Source: Apophysomyces variabilis (Eukaryota; Mucoromycota; Mucoromycetes; Mucorales; Mucoraceae). Taken from it: a DNA stretch of 64,000 nt. The notes below the pieces were generated by a model, which did not search any database, was not told where the DNA came from, and was given only the letters and a program-made list of their open reading frames with translations. The stretch spans positions 332,345-396,344 of the forward strand of contig MZZL01000137.1 of NCBI GenBank assembly GCA_002749535.1, read 5' to 3'. Positions 53,668 through 64,000 of this stretch are shown one piece after another (within the stretch, counting starts at the first letter, position 1; each line of letters opens with the position of its first letter). The translations under genes and the position numbers were made by a program.

Positions 53668-56069
53668 ATGACTTCGTACAGTGAAAGTGGACCACAAAGT
53701 AGCACTCATATAAATGTGGAAAGCTCGTCTACAAAAAATCAAATAACAAGCCGATATTCCGCAAAATCTCATCGTAAACCCACGCACTTTCCAAGAGATA
53801 ACGGTATATCCGATTCGCCACAGTTTATTGAACCGTTACCTCCATATCCGAATATCCCTTATGTGCCAATGTATTATCCACCACCTCCCACCTATTATCC
53901 GGCCTATATGAATGGTAATCAAAACGGGTTGCACACTATGGATCCAACACCACGCGATGAGGAGCAGGACGACCTCGAAATAATAATGCATGACGATGAA
54001 ATCAACTCAAGCTCCGTCTTTGGATCGTCCAAGGCTGCTTATGAATTAAATAACTCCATCTCCGATTCAAGCAAGTATCGCAATGTTTTGATTGAAACAG
54101 CGCGCTGAGACAGTTACTATCTATTTTAGATACTGCGCCTGTCAAGATCGACCTGAAAAGACAGCTGGAGTACTATTTCTCTAGGTAAGGATTCATAAAG
54201 ATAAATAAAACGATCGCTAAATATTCCTTGTCAGGCAAAACCTTGCCAACGATGCGTACCTTGGTAATTGCTCTAGCTATCATAAACCGTTGCTCTAATG
54301 GATATCTATAGTATCGCAAATGGACTCTGAGCTGTACGTTCCAATAGTGACAATTGCAAAGTTTAGGCGCGTACGCGAGTGGACAACAGATCTAGATCTA
54401 ATCGTAAAAACATTAAGAGAATCATCAGCAGTGATTATTGATGAGACTGGGACTAAAGTGAAACCTAATATATCAGTACAGCGGACAACTATCATCTTAA
54501 GGGATGTCCCAGAAACTACAGAGCAGGTAATTCATGGCTTCTATACTTTTAAAGTTGGTAAAGTGCAAACGTTCAGTTGCGGTCACCAGGAAATCAGTGA
54601 TTTACTGCGCGAATTGGACTCTCCTCCTATCAAAAACATCAAGAAAGATATAGGAAACATGTGGTATATTACTTTCGAATCAGAAGAAGACGCATTGAAG
54701 ATGTTATTCAATATTCGAGGCAAATCGTTTAAAGGGATGCCTATCGCAGCACGTATGAAATCAGAGCCAATTCTAAGAAGCATGTAAGCCTTAGCTCCGT
54801 CTAAAGTGCGATATTCACAAGCAAATGCGCCCTTGTAGTCAGCCCCGCAAATCTGTAGCTGACCCTGAAAAACAAGCAAGTCCTACTTCATCCAATTTGT
54901 CGGCCTCCCCCCATGTCACGCCGCTAACATCGCCTGTTTCTGATACGAGCAGTCGAGCGTCCGATATCTCCTTACCCCCTTTAGTAGGCCCATATGGCTG
55001 CTTTTACCCATATAACATGGCTGTACCAATGTCCTATGGAAATAGGTGGAATTCACAGTATCCGATGGGTTCTACGTACCATAGTCGCTATTATAACGGT
55101 ACGGACGGCAGGTCACGCTATTGGAATGGGTATTCAGGAAAATCAAAACAACGATATGGCAACGACTATAGAAACAATCGGCAAGAAAGTACAAATAATG
55201 GTCAAGGTTCGCGCATAAACGGCAATCAAGTTAACCGAAAGCCAAGTAGCCATACTGAAACTAACAACTCTGAAACGGAGCAGTTATTACCTGAAATGAG
55301 TAGTATATCCGTTAGTAATTCAAAGGAACTTTCAAATTTGCGAGGAACTTCCCCGCAGTCAGATGAAAATCAGACGGTCAGAAAGAGTTTCCGTGGCAAA
55401 GCGGAACGATCACAGCAACATCTCACGCAGACAAAACCCAACAACGATCGTAATATCTCGAATGCAAGGAAGAAGCCAAAAGACTTGCCGATAATGGCAG
55501 CGCAAAGGCCAGAGAAGCAAAATGATCGCAGAATTAATAAGGACAAAATCCAGGATAAAGGCGTTCCCTCCACTTTCTCAGCACGGCGACGCGTATCTGT
55601 TGCCACTGATGCAAGCAAGCAGAAAAGGAAAGCTACACGGGATAAAGGAAAGAAAGGAAAAAGCAAAGACAATGGTAGGCCCAATATTGTTTTGATCCCA
55701 GCGCTAAGTTAACCGACTTCCCTTTTGTCAGATACAGCACCGAACCTTCAGCCCGTAAACTTTCCGCCTTTGCCAACCAAAGCAGGAGAACAGCCAACCC
55801 GTGTACGTGATCAAGATGTATTTGTCCAACCTCGATCAGCTGCTGACGTCGTCAGAGGAAAACAGATGACTGAAGTAGATGAGCCGTCTAAAAACCTACA
55901 AGTTAAAGTGGATCTAGACCCTGCAAAAGCGATCCAATCAATTTGTGAAGAACCTGGAAAAGACGGATTTCCAAGTCTTGACAGATCAACTTTGAATAAG
56001 CCAGCATCAGTTAGTTACGCAGATATGCTCAAAAAGTCTTCGGACGATAAACAGACGAACACGAGCTGA
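53668..56069 (+). CDS. LARP4: LARP4-type La-related RNA-binding protein
   Basis: A 692-residue protein. Exons: 53668-54079, 54130-54184, 54235-54263, 54312-54526, 54590-54783, 54839-55674 and 55732-56069, totalling 693 codons with the stop. After a disordered N-terminus with a PPYPNIPYVPMYYPPPPTYY tract, a La motif starts near residue 140 (VKIDLKRQLEYYFSRQNLAN, YLVSQMDSELYVPI). It is followed by an RRM-like domain (TTIILRDVPETTEQ, NMWYITFESEEDALKM, FKGMPIAARMKSEP). Motif order and spacing match animal LARP4/4B, which bind poly(A) and PABP and stabilise mRNA. The tail is Asn/Gly/Tyr/Lys-rich and disordered. The first intron fits the frame only with a weak GC donor (54080); a stronger GT at 54075 shifts the frame. 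Intron 54527-54589 is 63 nt and stop-free. Confidence 0.88.
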
Positions 56070-56913
56070 GGGTATCCATATGGAGTACTTTATGTAACGC
56101 ACTATTGATAAATGGACAGCTTGTTTACTCGTCTAATTGCGCTATCTTAAGATATAATCAACGGTGGATCCACCAGTGCGTTCTCGGATTCTGCATGCTG
56201 ACACAAATGCCTATTAGATGAACAATGGGTAGATTTGTTCAAAACAGCAATGATATTCTTATCAGGTCATAATAAGCGTCTTCAGCCATTGCGAAGAAGG
56301 ATCTGTTTGGCATAACGCGCTGTCAATGTTTGCTGAATCAAATCCGCCCTGTAGTTATCGACTTCGTGTCTCTTGCTGAAAAGCACATAAGCATAATTTG
56401 ACGGAGTACCCTTTCCATACAATATGGGTTTTCGCTGCGCTTTTTTTTGTCTTTATTACATTCACATTTGCATTAGCTAAGCTCAACCTTCACTGGCGTG
56501 ACGTATAGGATCGGTTTCTAAATGATAGAGCCAGATCTCATCACATATTAGCAAAGTTCTGCTCAATGTCGTTTGAGCCGAGCAGATACAAAAGCGCCTG
56601 TCTAACGCAGAGGTCATGGTAACACAACAGCACAGATGCACAGGGCAATAGTGTCCGTGATTCCTTTGCTGACACTGCTCATTCAAAAGTTAATTCCGTA
56701 CCCGCTTTCTGCTTGAAGAGGAGGTTCCAATATGTTAGTGTCGGGTTTTGGATAAGACACGAAACGCCGAAATGACTGCGATGGAAGGCTAACAAGATCA
56801 GCTTTTCTTCTTCTCCTCACATGGCACCTCATGGCTAGCTATCATTCTCGACGGACATTTGCTAGGAAGGGCTTATTGCCCATCGCAAACAACGGCGATC
56901 GATCTAAAGGTAA
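56070..56913. other. Intergenic
   Basis: About 840 bp. The minus frame 56483-56686 is unsupported. An alternative start region for the transporter (MASYHSRRTFARK at 56831) is out of frame with it and was not used. Confidence 0.5.
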
Positions 56914-57939
56914 ATGCTGGCATGCACAAGATCTCTCTTTAAGTTCATGACAGTGGAGCCGACGCTGTATGGCCTTACACAGACACAAATTTCGCTTGTC
57001 GTTCTCGTGGCTCAAAACAGCTTGCTGGTGCTTATGATGCGTTACTCACGGATTGGGACCGAGTTGGAACATGCGCTCTATATTGCCTCGACGGCCGTTT
57101 TCATGGCTGAATTGTTAAAGATTGCCGCTTGCCTTGCTGTTCTACGGTATCAACAGCGATCATGGGTTATATGCGCCCGGCTGATACATGAAGAAATTAT
57201 CGTGAAATCGAACGAGACGTTGAAAATGCTGATTCCGTCCGCCCTCTATGCGTTGCAGAATAACTTACTCTACATAGCACTGAGCAACCTGGAAGCAGCA
57301 ACATTTCAGGTGACTTACCAGTTGAAAATCCTTTCGACAGCCATCTTCTCTGTGATTTTGCTGGGAAAATCCCTGAGCGGTCGGCAGTGGTTTGCCTTGA
57401 TTTTACTGATGATCGGAGTGACCCTAGTACAATCGCAGAGCATGTCAAGTCCGCCAGTGACAGAAACTCAAAATCCATGGATCGGACTGTGCGCAGTGCT
57501 GACAAGCTGCGTTTCCTCAGGGTTTGCTGGTTGCTATTTCGAAAAAATCCTGAAGTCGTCAACGACATCTATGTGGGTACGAAATATCCAGCTAGGCATT
57601 TGTGGTGCTGCGTTTTCCTTGGTGGGAGTCTTGGGCGACTGGCCACTGATACAAACCGGTGGTCTATTTCAAGGATACTCATGTATTACCTGGCTTGTTA
57701 TTATAAACCAGGCCTTAGGTGGCTTGCTGGTGTCGATTGTTGTCAAGTATGCTGATAATATTCTTAAAGGATTTGCAACAAGTGTCTCTATCATTGTATC
57801 AAGTATTATTAGTTCTTATCTATTCGAATTTCAGCCATCCATTCAGTTTATCATTGGTGCTATTGCTGTTATACTGGCAACCTATATTTACGGTGTCCAG
57901 GTCGGCGTACAAGCGCGCGGGCTCGTGAAACCTAATTAA
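56914..57939 (+). CDS. Nucleotide-sugar transporter (UDP-galactose / SLC35A type)
   Basis: A single-exon 341-residue Golgi antiporter of the SLC35A family. About ten membrane spans are visible. Family signatures include YALQNNLLYIALSNLEAATF, QVTYQLKILSTAIFSVILLG, GGLLVSIVVKYADNILKGFA and VSIIVSSIISSYLFEFQPS. These match UDP-galactose, UDP-GlcNAc and CMP-sialic acid transporters; UDP-galactose is the most likely substrate for a fungus, but sequence alone does not settle it. The start at 56914 gives a short N-terminus, and the ATG at 56947 (MTVEPTLYGL) is an equally good choice. No intron is needed, unusual in this window. Confidence 0.9.
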   Translation: MLACTRSLFKFMTVEPTLYGLTQTQISLVVLVAQNSLLVLMMRYSRIGTELEHALYIASTAVFMAELLKIAACLAVLRYQQRSWVICARLIHEEIIVKSNETLKMLIPSALYALQNNLLYIALSNLEAATFQVTYQLKILSTAIFSVILLGKSLSGRQWFALILLMIGVTLVQSQSMSSPPVTETQNPWIGLCAVLTSCVSSGFAGCYFEKILKSSTTSMWVRNIQLGICGAAFSLVGVLGDWPLIQTGGLFQGYSCITWLVIINQALGGLLVSIVVKYADNILKGFATSVSIIVSSIISSYLFEFQPSIQFIIGAIAVILATYIYGVQVGVQARGLVKPN

Positions 57940-58468
57940 CATTTATTCGACTCTAATTTGACTACAATTTTACACTGTAAATAAACTTATTTAGCATCAT
58001 GTCTTCAACGTTATGGTAAGAAAATAACAATAGTACATAATAATTATCCCAAAGTCTGATTGTAAGTTAGACTGTTTTTTAACAATGATATTGTTCATTG
58101 GACGACAATTTTACGCTATTGTAAATAGGTTTTGCGTCCATGGAAGGATCAACTTTGAGCTAAAAACAAAATAAGCAGGCGTATTTAGTGAATAAATTAT
58201 GCAGGAAACATAGTTTACTTACATGAACTTGATCCTTCACTGGACATAAATTACATTCAAGCAGCATTAAAAATCCATATGTGTCTGCGAAATATTATGG
58301 AACAGGCGCAAACAAACGTTTAAAAGCCTGTAATTGATAGCTTCTAGCGTTGAGATTTTTCATATTGTATCGACCACTGTTTGCTCTCCGTTGAAAGTGG
58401 CTTTGATTGCCTGCTTAAAGCGGGATTTTCCTCAACCTTGACCTACAGTTACCGTCTTTACAACCATT
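57940..58468. other. Intergenic with dispersed-repeat copy B
   Basis: About 530 bp between the transporter and IPI1 genes. It is AT-rich and contains the dispersed repeat listed separately. Confidence 0.6.
58127..58273 (+). repeat. Dispersed inverted-repeat element, copy B
   Basis: The left end TTTTGCGTCCATGGAAGGATC and the right end GAACTTGATCCTTCACTGGAC are inverted repeats, followed by ATTCAAGCAGC as in copy A. Reverse strand: GTAAGTAAAC, then TATTCACTAAATACGCC, then TGTTTTTAG, the same intron-like order as copies A and C. It lacks the extended CCCCCGAAGGG end that A and C share. Confidence 0.75.
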
Positions 58469-61400
58469 ATGCCCAGTGCAAAAAAGCTTAAGAAAGCGAA
58501 AAACGAAGATTTCAAAGCATGTATTACATTACTATTTTTTGTATCCAATTGACTTGGAAGGATCTGCTTGCCATGGCAATCGATATCCATGACGATCATA
58601 ATTTAGTAACCGAGATCTAATCAGCTCCCGCATATCGTAGAAAAAGAAACTGAAAGTTGGAAAGAAAAAGGCATTGCCTGACAACTTTACAGACACTTCC
58701 TTTAAATCGAAAAGTACGATTTCATAGTCATTGAGACATTATTATTGATCTCGTTCCTACAGGCATCTCATTGCCAAACCAGAGCATTACCGAAGACAAA
58801 TCCCGAGAAATAACTACCAGTCGTAACCTCACTCTCACCGATCTCGTAACACAACTGAAACATTACAATGCAAACGTTCGAAAAGGTAGTGCGATGAGGA
58901 AATATCGTACCAAATACATGCTGAATTCGATTAGATGCCCTGTCTGGATTGGAAGAGTTATGCTTGAGGCACCCCGATCACTTGGTGGCATCGTTAAGTA
59001 CTGTTGTGTACGGTATACTGAAACTCTTTGTGGATGATGTAAGTAGGAATATGGGCGTTTGCCTTATTGTAAGTGTAATACAGATCGCTAAGTACGCAAC
59101 GTTTAGGATCGGGATGTGCGAAAGGCCTTGCTGGGGTTCCTTCGGGAATGCTTTGTTCCTTTGGATAAGGTGACTTGATAAAGATGAAAGTTGAAATGTA
59201 CTTTGACTAAACATAAGACGTAGACCGACTTGCAACCGTTTTTGCCGCTCCTCATTATTTATACGTGTTCAGCCATGACTCATATATTTGAGGATATCCG
59301 GTCAGATGCTATTAAATTGGCCGATCTTTGGGTGGAAATCGCTCCTGAATTCGTTGTTTCTAGATTTTGGGATAGGGTATGTTAGATAGCATGACAAATT
59401 CCAACTGAATGTTGTTTAGTTTACAGGAAACTATATCAGCCTCTTAGCTGTTGATTCTGCCAGCGTTAATGCTTCTGGGGCGCCTACTATGCCTAAATCT
59501 GGACCAACGACGACCAGCTCAGTGAAAGCTGCCGTTGTTAAATCTCATTTACACCTACACAAAGTAAGCATGCATAGTAATTGTATGCTTTGATGTTCTC
59601 GCTAAGTCTTGAAATTAGACAAAATTAGAATTACTTTCTGGTCTGGCTGTATTTCTTGAAGCAGGTCTTTCAGAAGAGAAACAAGATAGGTATGACATTG
59701 CTACACCGATTTTCGATAGCTCATACCTTCGGAAGGTTCTGGTTTTTGTTGAACTTTCTTGATGGTCGCCATGCCAGGGAAACCTTTAGACGACATCTAG
59801 ACGAGCCCTTATCAGATAAAGATGCAAAGACCAAACGATGGGAACCAAAACCTAGAGTACGTGCTAAAACTCAGTGACAAGAGTAAGGATGGCTTCGTTA
59901 ATGTCGTTTCTTAAGGGAATATACGCACCCAACCATTCAATGCTTACTGCAACGGTACCATATCTTTCAGCAATATCAGAAGCGTCTAGCTGGTCTTCCC
60001 TCAGTTTATTTGATTCCACAACACCGAAGAGTCAAGCACCGACTACAACTGATTCAGCCAAAGGAGCAGATCATAGCAATTATCGGAACGAGTGCAGTTT
60101 GGACGACAGAATCAAGGATGTGAAGGTCTGTTTGAATGGAGCTTTTCAAAATGAACCTTTGTGTAACAAAGTGAATCCCGCATAGATGTTAATTGAGACT
60201 TTTCAACCTGTTTTGTTGAGCACATGGTTAGAAACGGCACCTTCTGTATTTTCCACCTCCAACACCATCTCCTTGACTCCAGCATTGCAGCTTTTAACTG
60301 TTGTGATGCGGTTAGCCTTAGTTTTATGGAGAGCTATGGTCAGTGGAGGTTCCATAAGTTTCATGGAGAGAAGCTGGCTGGATGGATATCTTCAGCAATT
60401 ATTGAAACATTTTGCTGCGTATTTCCCATACGGTGCCGACTCCTTCGGAAATAGAGCTGCGAAGGTAAACAGAACATAGCGAAGTAAAGACCGATGTTGA
60501 GGAGATTTTATGACTATTTTAGGTTGATAGCACGCTGCAAGAGATGAATATCATGCTGTGTGAGTTAACATCTCTGTATTTACTGGCCAGTGCATTGCAA
60601 AGAAATGTGGTATCGAAAGATGCCGTAATGAATATAAACGGCAAGCGTCAGCGCGAACAATCTTCAGATGCAGGAGAGAATGACAGGAGAGTTCCTTCAT
60701 GGGCAGAACGAATCGTCGACCATGTTCTAGGCATTCTAGGATATCAAGTATGAAAAAGAGTTATATTTTTTTGGCGCCATCTCATTTATACCAATGTAGG
60801 AGCAGGATACACAGCACATCAATAACAAACAACGAGGTGAAGAGGCTATGACAAGTATGAGTTCCGATTTCAAAGGCGAAAACTTGGTGTCTCTGCTCCC
60901 TGCTATTTGGGGATTCCTGAACTGTCTAGAGGGAGATAGACAGATATCTATGTTTAAGGTAAGATTGTCATTATAGACTTATCCGATAATTTATGTTTTG
61001 GATACGGTAGGCATTTATCGGATACTACCATCATTGCCACGCTCATTCAGCTTCGAAGCGGATAGCGTTGGATTTTCTTATTCGATTATATCTCGTAAGT
61101 TGGAACTTCAATGTATGCTATGACTTATATACGATAAATGCAGATTCAATCTTCTCCAAGTTTCAACGGGCAATTTCGTCTCAAATCGCAACTCGAATAT
61201 GTAGACCTGATGCAAGCATGGCTTTTGAGTCTTCCCAAGACACTATGGCAGTTAAAAACATCTCATATTGATACAAGCAGGGTACGTGCAGATGCAGATG
61301 TTAGCTCTAAAAGCTTACATCACTTTTAGTCAATTTTGAACGTTATGTGTGATATTGCCAAGCGTGATGAAAAGGACATATTTGATATAAAGGTACAAAT

Positions 61401-61782
61401 GGGCAACCAAAAGGGGAAGTGAAAAGAGGCCTACTAAACCTGTCTAGACTTTAAAAACGGCAGAATTAAGCATGGTGCCGTTCTTTTATGTGAATTTGGC
61501 AAACAAAGGTAGCGATTGCTTCGATGATTTTTCAAACGATAACCTATTTCTTTTTGCCAGGGCCATTATATGGACCATTTTTACAACTTCCAAGCGATGT
61601 ACAGAAGCGAGCTTTAGAGTTCATCTTCTATGTTAATAGTGGTTCGGTGAAGGTGCAGGACGCAGTGGCGAAATGCAAAGAAGGTGAGTTTGCTTATTAT
61701 AGCGTCAACATTAGAGCTTATGGAATTTATCTTTGAAACAGATGAATCCCTTGATCCTGAAGTGAAAAGTTGGATATCGTAG
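58469..61782 (+). CDS. IPI1: Pre-rRNA processing protein Ipi1 / TEX10 homologue
   Basis: A HEAT-repeat subunit of the Rix1 complex (Rix1-Ipi1-Ipi3), which removes ITS2 and matures the 60S subunit in the nucleus. The first exon (58469-58516) encodes MPSAKKLKKAKNEDFK. Further exons are 58641-58713 (KKKLKVGKKKALPDNF), 58763-58885 (NLTLTDLVTQLKHYNANVRK), 58935-59038 (DALSGLEELCLRHPDHLVAS), 59107-59169, 59224-59376 (CSAMTHIFEDIRSDAIKLAD), 59420-59563, 59619-59689 and from 59736 on. The remaining exons continue to SWIS and a TAG at 61782. The N-terminal third contains the conserved Ipi1 domain. The rest is TEX10-like helical repeat, longer than yeast Ipi1. The first intron appears to use a GC donor (GCATGT at 58517). 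Exon limits beyond about 59850 were not all fixed. The gene converges on the COP9 subunit gene with 34 bp between stops. Confidence 0.88.
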
Positions 61783-61816
61783 AAGTTCTTTTCGTTTTAA
61801 AGTTTTCAATCTGCTA

Positions 61817-62207
61817 TCAAGCCATATCTTCATCGTCAAAGTCATCATCAAATTCTATGATAATTTACTACATATCGAACAACCACAAGCGAATAGTACT
61901 TACCATTAAAAAACTTTTGATGGACAATTTTTTCCTGCTGCATCAGACCGAATACCTGCTCTCCTTTCTCATCCATCGATTCAACTAGACCTTGGTGGGA
62001 TGAACGGGCCACTTCACGAAATGCTGCATCGGCAGCCCTTTCTGATCGTGAACCCCGGCGGTTGGGCATGTCCTCAAAGTAAACGGAGTCGTCCAGGTAA
62101 TCATCTTCTACCATGGGATCGTCCTCTTCTGTATGTTTTAAGTCAGTTGTCGCATGCAAAGTTCTTTCCCTACCATCGCTGCGGGAATCCATGTGGTGGT
62201 GGGACAT
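61817..62207 (-). CDS. COPS9: COP9 signalosome acidic subunit 9 (CSNAP)
   Basis: A 98-residue acidic protein from exons 62207-62174, 62128-61904 and 61854-61817 (99 codons with the stop). The C-terminus, QQEKIVHQKFFNEF followed by DDDFDDEDMA, matches the Phe/Asp-rich tail of human COPS9/MYEOV2 ([20 protein letters not shown]). In animals that tail holds the protein in the COP9 signalosome, the cullin-deneddylating complex. The N-terminal 60 residues (MSHHHMDSRSDEEDD, EDDYLDDSVYFEDMPNRRGS) have no counterpart in the 57-residue human protein. The family call rests on the tail alone. Both introns are GT-AG and phase-consistent. It converges on IPI1. Confidence 0.72.
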
Positions 62208-63104
62208 AGAACGTTTTGTCCTTGCATAGGAGCATAGATTCCCTCTTATTTTCAGAATTCGCATTGCACGTCACAGTAAGTCGATGAACGCGGATGCCAT
62301 GGTCATAAACGGATCACAACCATTAGGTTCTATCCATGGATAAAGTAGGAAGTAGATAGGGATATATGTCTATATCGCGAAATAAGAGCATCGGGAAAGA
62401 CATCGAAAGCTTTAGATCGTCAATAGTCATTGTTCGCATAAGAAGCATTCATGCTAAGGCTGTTTGGTAGAAGCATTCACAGGAGTCAGTAAGGATCGTT
62501 AGCATCCGCTTGGAAGACACGGAATTTTTGTTATAAAAGAGCTTTCCAGTTTAGGCTCATGATTTGAGCATTGATATAGCTGGTTTAGGGGAGTAAATCA
62601 GAGCTATCTGCTATACAATCTGCCTTGTTAAACACGGATGATTAGTGTCAAGAACAGAAATAGAGTGCTGCAAGCGTATACTGCAACCGATATCCGTTGG
62701 AGCCGTTATTGGCTTAAGTTTTTTGTTATACCGAAAAGAAGTGAAAGCTTTCAGTAGAAGGTGTGGACCATGTACGACACAAAACATTTCCCCACGAATA
62801 CAGGGATGCAATGCACTTTTCTGGCCTGATCTCGGGGTTTGAACCGATGCTGAGCTGATCAATGATCTTTGAAAGATGACAGCGGCAGAAGATCCTAATA
62901 GTATTATGCAGCAAAGACAAATTTCAATTGTGGAGTTAATGATACTCTCCCATTCTACATGAAAACAAATGCTCTAGGGGAAACGAGTGAAACTGGCGTT
63001 CGTAATTCGTCGGAAAATTCGATGACGTTTCCACTCTGCTACTGTATAAATATGCGTACAGGCCTCCTAGGGGTGCACAAGTGCAACAGTTGTTTACACA
63101 TACC
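62208..63104. other. Intergenic between divergent COPS9 and AAT genes
   Basis: About 900 bp. Several short overlapping frames on both strands, none with a domain. A GGTTCAAACCCC-like stretch on the minus strand (near 62840) does not fold into a tRNA. Confidence 0.5.

Positions 63105-64000
<896 letters not shown>

Noticed and set aside
54050..54130. Frame break between LARP4 exons 1 and 2
   Set aside because: The strong GT at 54075 fails, but a GC donor at 54080 gives a 50-nt intron and correct phase through all later exons. I kept it as a weak GC-AG intron rather than a mutation.
62815..62890. tRNA-like B box on the minus strand
   Set aside because: The T-arm stem does not pair correctly and no acceptor stem partner exists at the right distance.

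Overview
The window is intron-rich nuclear DNA from a fungus. Introns are mostly about 45-180 nt with GTAAGT-type donors and CTAAC/CTAAT-like branch sites. The genes are unlinked housekeeping and regulatory genes on both strands, with no operons. The gene set (a LARP4-type La protein, a STIMATE/TMEM110 homologue, a COP9 signalosome acidic subunit, a TEX10/Ipi1 protein and a bifunctional THI6 enzyme) and the relic transposases fit an early-diverging lineage, most likely Mucoromycota (Mucorales-like). That placement is inference. Two single-N gaps (18960 and 46092) mark contig joins, and both are flanked by duplicated sequence.

Layout: 1-1317 is a repeat with a decayed transposase C-terminus. 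2410-3465 encodes the mitochondrial ADP/ATP carrier (minus). 4650-6003 is a terminal-inverted-repeat element with a dead transposase. 6315-9195 encodes elongation factor 2 (minus). 10164-13006 encodes MLH1 (plus). 13667-15220 encodes ornithine aminotransferase (minus) and 16200-16940 a calmodulin (plus). 17259-17461 is a dispersed repeat with intron-like signals. 17643-18959 is an apparently exact second copy of 1-1317, ending at the first gap. 19315-19810 may encode a small membrane protein. 19938-21832 encodes the THI6-type thiamine enzyme (plus), converging on a short-chain dehydrogenase (21841-22918, minus). 24469-25553 encodes ribosomal protein eS1 (minus) and 28706-29046 encodes eS30 (minus). 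Between and after these lie a second copy of the dispersed repeat and a second transposase relic.

The second half holds an uncharacterised coiled-coil protein (30590-31981, minus), an F-box protein (33186-34604), an IQ-motif coiled-coil protein (36895-39230), a multi-FAS1 membrane protein (42224-44712, minus), a STIMATE homologue (46340-47337), an unknown protein (47824-48818), protein phosphatase 5 (49855-51995, minus), a small unknown two-exon gene (52615-53042, minus), LARP4 (53668-56069), a nucleotide-sugar transporter (56914-57939), IPI1/TEX10 (58469-61782), COP9 subunit 9 (61817-62207, minus) and the 5' part of mitochondrial aspartate aminotransferase (63105 to the window end).

Three features stand out: a 2-nt internal exon that EF2 appears to need, a small inverted-repeat family that carries conserved splice-site-like signals, and an unusually high share of GC-AG introns. 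Exon boundaries were read by eye. In almost every spliced gene the inferred exons add up to a whole number of codons and restore conserved family sequence across the junctions.
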